Positions 33,174-41,886 of a stretch of 64,000 bases of DNA are shown one piece after another. The stretch is taken from NCBI RefSeq assembly GCF_003387475.1, contig NZ_QUNO01000022.1, positions 62,001 through 126,000 of the forward strand, written 5' to 3'. The notes beneath the pieces are model-generated. The model was given only the letters and a program-made list of their open reading frames with translations. It was not told where the DNA came from and ran no database searches. The position numbers and the translations under genes were made by a program. Position 1 is the stretch's first letter. Every line of letters begins with the position of its first letter. The stretch comes from Kutzneria buriramensis (GTDB lineage Bacteria > Actinomycetota > Actinomycetes > Mycobacteriales > Pseudonocardiaceae).

Positions 33174-34169
33174 ATGACCCAAGAGGGCGCTAGGAGCGCG
33201 ACCGACGCGGCAACAGGGCCAGCACGGCGCTCCTCCAGCACGCGATCCAGCGCGAGGCACTTCCCGTCCGACGCCAACGCGCACGCGCACACCATCGTCG
33301 ACGCGGTGATCCAGGCATGGTGGAGCGCCTACGGCGGCTCCAGCCTGGAGGTGCCGCTGTCCACGGTGGCCGCGCTGGCGCTGACCGTTCCCCGGGACCC
33401 GGACGGTCCCGACCTGGCAGACCAGATCCTGGCGTGGCCCACCGACAAGTTCGACGCCTTCCTCCGCGGGGTCTGGACGATGTTCGTGCGGCTGCGGCCG
33501 GACCTGTGGCCGCGGGTGCACACCCTCGCCGCCTGGCTGTGGTCGAATCCGTCGGCAACCCAGGTCCGAGCCGCACGCGCGGTCGCCGAGGCGGCGCTGC
33601 GCGCCGGCCAGCTGCACCTGACCGGCGACCGCGACCGGGTCTGCGAAGTCGACCTGTTCGGCATCCTCTGGCAGGACCTGAGTTCTCGGGGTAGCCGCGC
33701 CGGGACCGGCCAGTTCTTCACGCCGGGGTGCGTGACGCAGCTGCTGGGGCGGTTGTGCCCGCCGGAGGAGCACAGCAGCTTCCATGAGCCCGCGGTGGGC
33801 ACGGGCGGCATCGTGTTGGGCGCCGCCCGGGCCATGCGCGAGCTGGGCCGTGATCCGGCCACGGTGCTGTGGTTCTGCTGCGACATCGATCCGACGGTCG
33901 CCGCGCTGTGCGCGGTCAACACCCACATCTGGGGCCTGCCGCGGGTGCTGGTCGGGGTCGGCGACGCGCTGCTGGACAACTGGCTCGACCGCGCCGTCGC
34001 CGAACGGGAGATGGCCGTCAAGACCGCCCAGATGACCACCGGCCTGAACGAGGCGCGCTCCGCGCTAGCGCTGCTCGGGGCCTGCACACCACCCGGGACG
34101 CCGTACGCCCCCGAGGCACCTGCCGACAACGTGGACCGCGGCGGCACCTCGACGCCCGACGTGGCCTGA
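33174..34169 (+). CDS. N6-adenine methylase-like protein lacking the catalytic NPP motif
   Basis: A 331-aa protein. GTGQFFTP and HEPAVGTGGIVLGAARAMREL match motif X/I of type I-like N6-adenine methyltransferases; CDIDPTVAALCAVNTHIWGLP is motif II-like and VLVGVGDALLDNW motif III-like. The expected motif IV (NPP followed by Phe or Tyr) is absent: after DALLDNW the chain continues LDRAVAEREMAVKTAQM. SAM binding is plausible but base methylation doubtful. It heads a run of genes including Mom-like and DpdA-like proteins, so it could be a structural or targeting subunit. Confidence 0.75.
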   Translation: MTQEGARSATDAATGPARRSSSTRSSARHFPSDANAHAHTIVDAVIQAWWSAYGGSSLEVPLSTVAALALTVPRDPDGPDLADQILAWPTDKFDAFLRGVWTMFVRLRPDLWPRVHTLAAWLWSNPSATQVRAARAVAEAALRAGQLHLTGDRDRVCEVDLFGILWQDLSSRGSRAGTGQFFTPGCVTQLLGRLCPPEEHSSFHEPAVGTGGIVLGAARAMRELGRDPATVLWFCCDIDPTVAALCAVNTHIWGLPRVLVGVGDALLDNWLDRAVAEREMAVKTAQMTTGLNEARSALALLGACTPPGTPYAPEAPADNVDRGGTSTPDVA

Positions 34170-34187
34170 GCAGACCAGGAGAACCCC

Positions 34188-34811
34188 ATGGCTGGTTTCG
34201 TCACGCCTGAACTGCCGGGAATGAGTGACGTAACGTTCCCGCTCGCCGCCGACCGAGCCCAACCGCCGGCGGCGGAAACACCGGCCCCGCCGCGCCGGGT
34301 CCGGCGGGCCCGGACGCCGAGCACCGGCACGACCACGAAGCGCACGCCGAAGGCCAAGACCCGAGCGCGCACAACCAGCGCCGCCGCGACCACGCCGACC
34401 CCCGGTTCGACGCCGGCCGTTCCCCGCGAGCCGGCCGGCACGACCCACGCCGTCGACACGCTCAGGTCCACGCTCCAGATGTCCGTCCCGCTGCGCATGT
34501 TCGAGATGCGGGACTGGGCCGACGAGGCACTGCACGCCAAAGCCGGCGCGGGAGCCGACGCCGTCGCCCATCACGGCGACGACCTGATGTTCGGCGGCAA
34601 GCACTGCGCCTCCACGTTCAACGCCCTGACCGACGGCCTGGCCGCCGCCGCGCTCCTGGTGGGCGCCGTGGACTGGCTCGAACTCCACTTCTGCGCCACC
34701 GACCACGAGCAGTGCCCACGAGGCGGCCCGATCACCACGCGCGCACCCGGCCCCTGGGCCCGACCCACCCAGCCCGCCACCGAGCCGACACCCGGCCCGA
34801 CGCTCGCGTGA
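34188..34811 (+). CDS. Unknown protein with basic disordered N-terminus
   Basis: A 207-aa protein; ATG 34188 follows aggag. Residues 1 to about 85 are Lys/Arg/Thr/Pro-rich and probably disordered. A helical segment follows (DTLRSTLQMSVPLRMFEMRDWADEALHAKAGAGADAVAHHGDDLMFGG) with FCATDHEQC near the end. No family recognised. It is 18 nt after the methylase-like gene and 10 nt before the Mom-like gene. Confidence 0.55.
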   Translation: MAGFVTPELPGMSDVTFPLAADRAQPPAAETPAPPRRVRRARTPSTGTTTKRTPKAKTRARTTSAAATTPTPGSTPAVPREPAGTTHAVDTLRSTLQMSVPLRMFEMRDWADEALHAKAGAGADAVAHHGDDLMFGGKHCASTFNALTDGLAAAALLVGAVDWLELHFCATDHEQCPRGGPITTRAPGPWARPTQPATEPTPGPTLA

Positions 34812-34821
34812 GGAGACCCCG

Positions 34822-35718
34822 ATGCCACCGGTCCTGACCCAACGCTGGCACCACGGGACACCGCGCTGGCGGCCCGTGGCCGAGGGCGGCTTCGACGCCG
34901 ACCGCTACGAGGTCGCGCCGATCGACGAGGCCACCGCCGGCAACTACGTCCGCACCCACCACTACGCCAAGTCGCTGCCCAGCACCACCCACCGCTACGG
35001 CCTGATCGACCACGACGCCGGCGAACGCCGGCTCCTCGGCGTCGCCACGCTGGGCGTGCCCATGAGCCGAGCAGTCCTCACGAACGTGTTCCCCTCGCTC
35101 GTTCCCTACCAGGAAAGCCTCGAACTCAACCGCCTCGTGCTGGCGGACGCGGTTCCGGGAAACGGCGAAAGCTGGTTCTGCGCCAGGGTCTTCCACCACG
35201 CGGCGACCCACCACGGGCTTCGTGGAGTGGTCACCTTCGCCGACCCCGTGCCGCGCTGGCGGGTCAGCGGCGACAGCCGCACGCTGATCAAGCCCGGCCA
35301 CCTGGGCATCGTCTACCAGGCATTGGGGTTCGAGGCCCTCGGCCGCTCGACGCCCCGGTCGCTGGTCGTCCTGCCCGACGCCACCACGCTGACCGCCCGG
35401 TCGCTGGCCAAGGTCACCGGCGGGGAGACCGGGGCGGCGGGCGTCATCGCCCGCCTGGTCGCTCTCGGCGCGCCGCACCCCGACCACGCGGCGCAGGCCG
35501 AGCTGAGCGGCATCGCCGCCACGCGACGGCCGCCGACGACGCGGGCGCTGCGGCTGTGGCTCAAACAGGCCCTGGACCACATCGGGGCCGGCCGCCTCGT
35601 CCACCCCGGCAACTACCGGTTCGCCACGAGAACCGGGACACGCGCCCAGCGCACCCGCACCGTCATCGCGCTGGCGGCGACGCCCTACCCCAAGCCGGAC
35701 CCCGCGCCGGCGGCCTGA
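34822..35718 (+). CDS. Mom-like putative DNA-modification protein
   Basis: A 298-aa protein; ATG 34822 follows gaggag. The pattern matches phage Mu Mom as I remember it: THHYAKSLPS near residue 46, a GVATLGVP strand, ELNRLVLADAVPGNGESWF, GVVTFADPVPR, and GHLGIVYQALGF near residue 157. Mu Mom, a GNAT-fold enzyme, converts adenine to N6-(methyl)carbamoyl adenine and protects DNA from restriction. A Mom-specific C-terminal extension of about 130 residues is present. Resemblance was judged by eye; the exact chemistry here is unknown. Confidence 0.75.
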   Translation: MPPVLTQRWHHGTPRWRPVAEGGFDADRYEVAPIDEATAGNYVRTHHYAKSLPSTTHRYGLIDHDAGERRLLGVATLGVPMSRAVLTNVFPSLVPYQESLELNRLVLADAVPGNGESWFCARVFHHAATHHGLRGVVTFADPVPRWRVSGDSRTLIKPGHLGIVYQALGFEALGRSTPRSLVVLPDATTLTARSLAKVTGGETGAAGVIARLVALGAPHPDHAAQAELSGIAATRRPPTTRALRLWLKQALDHIGAGRLVHPGNYRFATRTGTRAQRTRTVIALAATPYPKPDPAPAA

Positions 35719-35809
35719 CCACACCGCCCGCCCTCCCGCGACACCGGCTGTCCAGCGGGAGCACCCACGACCGGCGCCGCACGGCGGCGACACCACCTGG
35801 AGCTCCACG

Positions 35810-36517
35810 ATGAACAACCCCGACACGACCGCCCAGTCCAGCACCACGCCGCACGACAGCCGCTGCGTGGTGACCGGCATCGCCGACGAAACCGTGGTGG
35901 AACTACCCGGCAGCGTCACGACGCTGCGCCGCGACGCGTACGGGTTGCTGTTCTTCTTCCACATGCTCGGCTGGGTCGTCACCACCGACGCGGCGCGCGG
36001 CGTCCTCGACGACACCGTGCGCGTGGTGGCCGGCCAACCCGGCGCCAGCACCTGGTGGTGCGAGGCCCTGCTCACCGTGTCCGGCGGCACCATCACCCAC
36101 GGCCACCTTCACCAGCCGAACACAACCCGCGCACGGCCGTTCGACGACGTCGAGCAGGGCACCGCCCTCCTGAGCGAATACCGCGACGAACTACGCCGGT
36201 GGATGGCCCGCGCGAAGGACAACCAGGGCGTCCGGCCGCAGTTCCGCGCCCGGCCCGGCGACGTCTTGGGCTTCCCAGCCCGGGCCGCCAACGTGCCCGT
36301 GATTGTGGACCACAACCTCGGCGACGGCCACCTGGTTGTGCACGCGGTCAATCCGGACCATGACAAGGGCGTTCACCGCTTCGGCACGCCCTATGCGGAC
36401 CACGAACTCACCGACGGCCAGATCAGGCCCACCGTCCGTCGGCGCAACGAGCACCGCGCCGTCGTGATCAACGCCTTCGACACCAGCTGGATCGTGGCCC
36501 AGGGCGTGGCCGTATGA
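35810..36517 (+). CDS. Unknown protein in the modification cluster
   Basis: A 235-aa protein; ATG 35810 with ggag 10 nt upstream. It is a beta-rich protein with TLRRDAYGLLFFFHMLGWVVTTDAARGVLDDTVRVV and PVIVDHNLGDGHLVVHAVNPDHDKG. No membrane segment or known motif recognised. It overlaps the next gene by 4 nt (ATGA). Confidence 0.55.
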   Translation: MNNPDTTAQSSTTPHDSRCVVTGIADETVVELPGSVTTLRRDAYGLLFFFHMLGWVVTTDAARGVLDDTVRVVAGQPGASTWWCEALLTVSGGTITHGHLHQPNTTRARPFDDVEQGTALLSEYRDELRRWMARAKDNQGVRPQFRARPGDVLGFPARAANVPVIVDHNLGDGHLVVHAVNPDHDKGVHRFGTPYADHELTDGQIRPTVRRRNEHRAVVINAFDTSWIVAQGVAV

Positions 36518-37002
36518 GCGACCGCGCACGGATGTCGCCCGCGCAGCACACCGTGCTGCGCAGCGCCGACGAGACCGGGCAGCTGACGATCACCGACCGA
36601 CGCACCGTCAAGGCCCTCGCTCGGCGCGGCTGGGCCGAAGCGGTGACCCGCCGCACCAAGAAGAAGACCACCACGCAGTGGATCATCACCGCCGCCGGCC
36701 GCGCCGCCCGCGACAACGACCCGATCATCACCCAGCGGCCCCCGATCTACTGGCCAGACGTGTGGACACGCCAGCGCAGCGCGGACGGCAACCGCTACGT
36801 CATCAGCAAGCGCAAGTCCGGCGACCACGAGCTGATCCGTCTTCACCGAGGGATGTTGTGGCAGGTCCGCTGCCCGCTGCGCCCCGAGGACAAGCCGGTG
36901 GCCTACCGCCAGTACCTCGGAGAGGCCGTCGACGAGTTGGGCCACCACCTCGCCCGCACCGACGCGTGCGGGCTCGAACTCTCCCCGGATCCTCGATCAT
37001 GA
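36514..37002 (+). CDS. Winged-helix-like protein
   Basis: A 162-aa protein starting within the previous stop. LRSADETGQLTITDRRTVKALARRGWAEAVTRRTKKKTTTQWIITAAGR reads like a winged helix with a basic wing. The second half (LIRLHRGMLWQVRCPLRPEDKPVAYRQYLGEAVDELGHHLAR) is compact. It may bind DNA as an accessory factor or regulator of the cluster. It overlaps the next gene by 4 nt. Confidence 0.6.
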   Translation: MSDRARMSPAQHTVLRSADETGQLTITDRRTVKALARRGWAEAVTRRTKKKTTTQWIITAAGRAARDNDPIITQRPPIYWPDVWTRQRSADGNRYVISKRKSGDHELIRLHRGMLWQVRCPLRPEDKPVAYRQYLGEAVDELGHHLARTDACGLELSPDPRS

Positions 37003-37535
37003 ACAGCGTTCCCGACCCAGCGGGCCTGCCCGCGGCGTTGGCGGCCCGCCCCTGGGATCCGCGGCGCGGCGTGCCGATTCCGGTCACCAACGAGCACCAG
37101 ACCGACGAGGGCCTGGTGGTTGACTTCACCAGCATCAACGCCCAGCGCGCCCAACACTGCGCCGAGCAGGGCCTGTGCGGGATGTGCGGGACCGCCCTGG
37201 ACTACTGGATCGCGTTCCTGGGCGGCCCGAGTTCGGCAGCGCACCTGACCTACCCCGACCCGGGCACGCACCTGGACTGCGTGCTCGCGGCGATTACCTG
37301 GTGCCCGCACCTGGCGATCCAGCGCCACCGGCGAGTCCCTGACCACCGGCTGCGGCCCGACACGGTCCTGCCCGAGGACTTCACCGACGACAAGCCCGAC
37401 CAGTGGGTCCTCGGCTTGACCCGCTCCTACCGGCACGGCCTGGTCCGCGGCACGCTGCGGTTCTACCCGGCGCCGTTCAAGCACGTCCGCCGGTTCGCCT
37501 ACACCGACGGCCGGCTGGCCGAGGTCACCTCGTGA
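36999..37535 (+). CDS. Small zinc-site protein in the modification cluster
   Basis: A 178-aa protein, ATG 36999 inside the previous stop. It has AQHCAEQGLCGMCGTALDYW, then HLDCVLAAITWCPHLAI, offering a Cys/His metal site, and ends RYAYTDGRLAEVTS-like. No family recognised. It is coupled on both sides (ATGA, GTGA), so it probably acts with the DpdA-like protein that follows. Confidence 0.55.
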   Translation: MNSVPDPAGLPAALAARPWDPRRGVPIPVTNEHQTDEGLVVDFTSINAQRAQHCAEQGLCGMCGTALDYWIAFLGGPSSAAHLTYPDPGTHLDCVLAAITWCPHLAIQRHRRVPDHRLRPDTVLPEDFTDDKPDQWVLGLTRSYRHGLVRGTLRFYPAPFKHVRRFAYTDGRLAEVTS

Positions 37536-38332
37536 ACGCCGTCGCGGCCGCAGCGCTGCCGGCCATGCCGCCGTCGGTGGGGGACGTGCTGACGTTCTGG
37601 TTGACGGTCCCCGAGCCGGCGTGGCTGAGCTACGACGGCATGCCGCCGATGATGGTCACCGCCCACCGGCTCGCCCGGTACGCGACGCTGCCCAGGGCCA
37701 TCCACACCTACTGCGTCGACTCGAGCGCCTACACCGAACTCGGCCTGTACGGCGAGTGGCGGCTCAACCCGGCCGAGTATGTCGCGCTGCTGCGCAAGAC
37801 CCAGGACGAGGCGGGCCCGTTTGCGTGGTGCGCTTGCCAGGATTGGCCAGTCGAGGAAGAAATGCTCCGGGCCACTGGCCTGACCCCGCAGGAGCACCAG
37901 CGCCGCTCGCTGGACAACTACCTCGAGCTGACCGACCTCGCACCCGATCTGCCGTGGGTGCCGGTCGTGCACGGGGTCACCAACGGGATGTACCTGCGCC
38001 ATCGTGACGCCTACGCCCGCCACGTCGACCTGGACGCGCTGCCCGTCGTGGGCCTGGGCTCGGTGTGCAAACGGCAAACCAGCATCCGAGTGTCGCTCCT
38101 GGTCACGCAGCTGTTCGAGGAAGGCTTGCAAAACATGCACGCCTTCGGCATGAAATCTGTTGCGCTGCAACGACTCGGACGCAAACTGCTCAGCGCCGAC
38201 TCGATGGCCTGGTCGACTGCGGCGACCTACGAACCCCCGATGCCCGGCCATACCCACAAGTCGTGCAGCAGCTGCCCGGCCTTCGCCGCCCAGTGGGCCG
38301 AGCACATCACCTCGCTTCCCCTTGTCGCTTAA
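37532..38332 (+). CDS. DpdA-like TGT-fold protein, putative 7-deazaguanine DNA transglycosylase
   Basis: A 266-aa protein with GTG start overlapping the previous stop. It carries the pattern I associate with phage and island DpdA proteins: CVDSSAYTEL (Asp63), VPVVHGVTNGMY, GLGSVCKRQ (residues 174-182), HAFGMKSVAL (about 203-212) and SADSMAWS (residues 221-228, Asp223), with CSSC near the end. DpdA enzymes are TGT relatives that exchange guanine in DNA for a 7-deazaguanine. Biosynthesis genes for preQ0 are not in the window, so the precursor would come from elsewhere. The homology call was made by eye. Confidence 0.78.
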   Translation: MNAVAAAALPAMPPSVGDVLTFWLTVPEPAWLSYDGMPPMMVTAHRLARYATLPRAIHTYCVDSSAYTELGLYGEWRLNPAEYVALLRKTQDEAGPFAWCACQDWPVEEEMLRATGLTPQEHQRRSLDNYLELTDLAPDLPWVPVVHGVTNGMYLRHRDAYARHVDLDALPVVGLGSVCKRQTSIRVSLLVTQLFEEGLQNMHAFGMKSVALQRLGRKLLSADSMAWSTAATYEPPMPGHTHKSCSSCPAFAAQWAEHITSLPLVA

Positions 38333-38340
38333 GGAATGCC

Positions 38341-39060
38341 ATGTCCGACGAAGTCGATGACAACCACGCCGAGGCGGCCGCCGCCGAGGACGCCTTGGCC
38401 GCGCTGCGCCGCTCCCGCCTGGTGCGTTCCTGGACCATCACGAAGGACGGCGCCTACGACGTGCTGGTCGGCCGCGGCACCGTCGCTGTCGAACCGCTCG
38501 ATGCCCTCGGTGTCCTCGCGTTGGCCGCCGATCTGCGCCGTGACCGAGTCACCCAAGCCGCGCCCAGCCACCCGATGGGCTCGCGGACGACCCGCTACCC
38601 CCTCAGCGACGGGCGAGTCCTCGACCACCACACCTGCCGTGCGGACCGGTACGTCGACGAGCTTCCCTTCAGCGTGTACGTGCCCGGCGGCGAATGGGAC
38701 GGCTGCGCCGCGGTCGACTTCGCCGCTCGAACCAAGACCGAGGCCCTCGCACTGGCCGCGTTGGTGCGTGTACGTGGCCGCTGCGCCCGCTGCGACCACC
38801 AGCGCCCACTGGTCTGGCAGCAGCCCCAGGGGTGGCGGCCCGACCCGACGATCCCCTGTCCCAAATGCGGCGTTGACGCCACATCCGGGGTCACCGTTGT
38901 GTGCCGGGGGTGCCAGCAGCCGATCGTCGCCAATCCCACCCCTGGCCACGGCCCGCTGATCACCGCCTGGATCCACGAGCACTCCCGGAGTTCCCTCTGC
39001 GACGCCGCGCTGTCGCGGTCCGGGGTCATCCCGCTCCACCTCCGCGCGCATCTGCGGTAG
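38341..39060 (+). CDS. Zinc-ribbon protein in the modification cluster
   Basis: A 239-aa protein; ATG 38341 follows aagga. An N-terminal alpha/beta domain of about 140 residues precedes a zinc-ribbon array: CARCDHQRPLVW, IPCPKCG, VVCRGCQQPIV. It ends with ITAWIHEHSRSSLCDAAL. Three CxxC units suggest one or two structural zincs and nucleic acid or protein contact. It follows the DpdA-like gene by 8 nt. Confidence 0.6.
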   Translation: MSDEVDDNHAEAAAAEDALAALRRSRLVRSWTITKDGAYDVLVGRGTVAVEPLDALGVLALAADLRRDRVTQAAPSHPMGSRTTRYPLSDGRVLDHHTCRADRYVDELPFSVYVPGGEWDGCAAVDFAARTKTEALALAALVRVRGRCARCDHQRPLVWQQPQGWRPDPTIPCPKCGVDATSGVTVVCRGCQQPIVANPTPGHGPLITAWIHEHSRSSLCDAALSRSGVIPLHLRAHLR

Positions 39061-39157
39061 CCCGCCCACGAGACCGGCCCGGGCCGGATCCGTCGACCCC
39101 GGGTGCCGTGACAACACCACCACACCAGACCACCACTGATCACCTTGCGAGGACCGT

Positions 39158-39772
39158 GTGCGCACCATCTCCCTGAAGGAACTGCACCTCGTTCAACACC
39201 AAGGAGCCGACGGTGGCACCCCGACCAGCGACTGGTGCCCTCGTGATGACCTCGGCGTCGGCATGCTCGCGGACGTCCACCAGCGATGGGCCGTGATCGA
39301 GCACCGGCGATGGCACGGCGAGGACCTCCTCGTCCAACTGTGCGAAGTCGACGGCAGCCGCACTGTGAAGCCCGTGGCCGCCGGCTCGGGGATGTACGTC
39401 CGACACGACGTCGTTGTCGACCTAGCAGACCACCGCGCGACGCTGGTGCTGCCAGAACACGCCCAGCCCGCGGCCCGTACCCGTCTGGGGATCGGCCCCG
39501 TGACGCCGGAGAAGCTCTTCGTCGGCGCCGAGGTGCGCACCTGGACGACGCCTGGCCGGCGGCCCGGCACGGTGGTCGCACAGACGCCGTGCTGTGGTCG
39601 GAACGTGACAATCGCCGCTGTCCGCGATCTCCAACAGTTCGCCGTGTGCTGCCGGCACTCCCAGATCTACCTGTGCGAACTGGTCGAGGACCTCGACGGC
39701 GGCGACGAAGCCGTCTTCACCGTGCTGGTGGACGCCGTTGTTGTCGCCGCGCACCGAGGCGTGCGGCACTAG
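39158..39772 (+). CDS. Unknown protein at the end of the modification cluster
   Basis: A 204-aa protein starting at GTG 39158 (no strong ribosome-binding site; agga at 39147-39150). The sequence is beta-rich with RWAVIEHRRWHGEDLLVQLCEVDG, then EKLFVGAEVRTWTTPGRRPGTVVAQTPCCGRNVTIAAV, CCRHSQIYLCEL. The Cys cluster may bind metal. No family recognised. Confidence 0.5.
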   Translation: MRTISLKELHLVQHQGADGGTPTSDWCPRDDLGVGMLADVHQRWAVIEHRRWHGEDLLVQLCEVDGSRTVKPVAAGSGMYVRHDVVVDLADHRATLVLPEHAQPAARTRLGIGPVTPEKLFVGAEVRTWTTPGRRPGTVVAQTPCCGRNVTIAAVRDLQQFAVCCRHSQIYLCELVEDLDGGDEAVFTVLVDAVVVAAHRGVRH

Positions 39773-39947
39773 CAACTGCCTTCGGTGATCGGCGCGGCCG
39801 GGAGTCGCCAAATTCGGCGGCTGACCTCGTCCGTGATCGCGGTTGCGCCGATTGGTTGATGTCCCCTTTATCCCAGGGCTGCCGAACGCTCTTGTCGGGG
39901 GGCGGATGGGACGCTGGCGGAACCGGCCACGGAAGGGATCCCGACTG

Positions 39948-40691
39948 ATGACCTACGAGCCTGGGCGCGGCGAATTGAACCTGACCTATGACCCGCAGCG
40001 GGGATGGTTCAATTTCGTGCTCTACACCGAAACACCGAAGGCATGGGGATCTGCGCTCAACGCCACCCAGCAACTGCGTGAGTCCAGCCGGTACGCGCAG
40101 GAATGGATTGGCCGGTTGCAGGACACCGAGCCGACCCCACTGCACATGGCCCTGGTCTCCCGTAACGAGGCCCCGCGGCTGTGGGATCCCTGCGTCTTCG
40201 ACGACCCGGAGTCGCCGTCGGCAATCGCTGGCGACGGCTGCGTGTGCCTGCAGACCTTGTACGATCCGCTCACCTGGATGCCGGTGGTGAAACAGCACTA
40301 CCGCACGGTCAGCGGGAACATCGAGAACTGGACCTACTGGACATTCTCCCCGTTGTCGTTGCCCGAGGGTCAGGTGCTGGAGCGGTTGATCATCGATCGG
40401 GACGCTGGCGCCATGTGGCTGCGCAACGATCGCGGCGAGCTGCACTTCCTACCCGAGAAGACCGGCGAGGGCTACAACGTCGGCTACGGCGGCGGTGGGC
40501 CTGGGAAGTTCGCCGAGATGATCGAGAAGATCGTGGCCTCCGACGGTCACGACGTCACCCCGGACACGAGCCAGGTGACGGCGCATCCTTACCTGGACGA
40601 CTGGACGTCCTCGAAGGTGTCGGACCGGACGCGGGAGTTGTCCCTGGCGCAGCTGCGGACCCTGCGGACGACGGGGACCGTACCGGCCTGA
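39948..40691 (+). CDS. Unknown soluble protein
   Basis: A 247-aa protein. ATG 39948 follows ggaaggg; an upstream ATG (39906) is less likely. It begins MTYEPGRGELNLTYDPQRGWFNFVLYTE and has VSGNIENWTYWTFSPLSLPEGQVLERL and GYNVGYGGGGPGKFAEMIEKIV. No motif recognised. Its 3' end overlaps the converging hydrolase gene by about 100 nt. Confidence 0.5.
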   Translation: MTYEPGRGELNLTYDPQRGWFNFVLYTETPKAWGSALNATQQLRESSRYAQEWIGRLQDTEPTPLHMALVSRNEAPRLWDPCVFDDPESPSAIAGDGCVCLQTLYDPLTWMPVVKQHYRTVSGNIENWTYWTFSPLSLPEGQVLERLIIDRDAGAMWLRNDRGELHFLPEKTGEGYNVGYGGGGPGKFAEMIEKIVASDGHDVTPDTSQVTAHPYLDDWTSSKVSDRTRELSLAQLRTLRTTGTVPA

Positions 40692-41677
40692 TCTCGCTCC
40701 TCGGCGACGATCGCGGCCGGCCCGGCCACCGAGTCGGCTCGACGAGGCCTGGGCGGGGCCGACCAGCACCGAACCGACGGCCTTGTCGGAAGCGTAGATC
40801 CGGCGCAGCCAACCAGACCCGTGCTCAGCGGCTGCGGTATCGGCACCAAGCCGTGCGTGACGGTCCGCAGCTCGGTTGTCAGTTCCATGACCACAGCCGA
40901 GATCGGAACCACGGCGGGGGCCGCGCTGACCACCGCCTGCTCCAGAGCGCCGGCGGTCACCAACACGACCACCGGGAACACCCGCTTCAGCTCGAACTCG
41001 CCGCCGGTGCGCATCCGCCACCGCCGGGGCAGCGCCACCGGATACCAGCGCTGGCCCGGAGCCAGGCACAACGGCCACAACAAGGGCACGCCGGTCTTGG
41101 TGGTCGCATCGCCCACGTCGTGCACAAGGCACCCGAGACCAAGCGGGATACCGAGCCACCACCACGACTGCGAGCTCAGCACCGGCCAGGCCACGACCGT
41201 GACCACGACCGCGCCGGCACTGACCGAGGCGACGGCGGACCTGCTGGCCCACCGATGGAGCAGGCCGCGCAGCGCCAGGCCCACCGAGACCAACAGCGCC
41301 ACGGCGGCCGCGACCGAACCCGCCAAGATGATCGACTCGCTGGTTACCGCGGCGACGAGTACCGCGAACACGGCGGTGTGCGTGAACGTGCGGTGCCCGC
41401 CCTCGCGGGCGCCGTCGCGCGGGCCTCGAGTCCGGCGGTAGATCCAGGCGCTGGCCGCGCCCAGGCCGCGACCGAGCAGCCGGGTCGGCGCGCCGAACGT
41501 GCGGGCGGCCATCGAGCCGCCGGTGTCCAGGTCGGGCAGCAGGGCGCCGCCGGCGCACACCAGGGCGCCGAGGACCACCTGGTCCACTGGCAGCGGATGG
41601 CCGGCACCGGCCCCGAGCCAGCACACCGCCGCCCACGCCGCGGCGCCGCTGGTTGCGTGTGTGGGTCCGGTTGCCAC
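40589..41677 (-). CDS. YdjM-like membrane-bound metal-dependent hydrolase
   Basis: A 362-aa membrane protein; GTG 41677 was chosen, with aaaggga about 10 nt upstream. GALVCAGGALLPDLDT and GGHRTFTHTAVFAVLVA carry the Asp and His residues typical of the YdjM/DUF457 hydrolase family. LGCLVHDVGDATTKTGVPLLWPL gives the third metal-binding region. Several membrane helices lie between. The C-terminal 80 residues are Arg/Pro-rich and may be read-through. In Escherichia coli ydjM is LexA-controlled; no regulation is visible here. Confidence 0.8.
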   Translation of the reverse strand: MATGPTHATSGAAAWAAVCWLGAGAGHPLPVDQVVLGALVCAGGALLPDLDTGGSMAARTFGAPTRLLGRGLGAASAWIYRRTRGPRDGAREGGHRTFTHTAVFAVLVAAVTSESIILAGSVAAAVALLVSVGLALRGLLHRWASRSAVASVSAGAVVVTVVAWPVLSSQSWWWLGIPLGLGCLVHDVGDATTKTGVPLLWPLCLAPGQRWYPVALPRRWRMRTGGEFELKRVFPVVVLVTAGALEQAVVSAAPAVVPISAVVMELTTELRTVTHGLVPIPQPLSTGLVGCAGSTLPTRPSVRCWSAPPRPRRADSVAGPAAIVAEERDQAGTVPVVRRVRSCARDNSRVRSDTFEDVQSSR

Positions 41678-41886
41678 CTCGGTTCGTCCCTTTCCGCGAT
41701 TTGTCGAGCGGTCCTCGACGCTAGGGACGAACCGGTGCGGCATCCCGAAGGCGCACCACACCGCGGTCTGGTTGGATTTCGCGGCCGGCCTGGGCCGGTC
41801 AGTTGGTGACCGCCCGGTCAACCGGACACCACGGGCACCGACTGGTGGCCTAAGTTGGGTGCTGTGGACCGACTTGGGGGTGCGCG

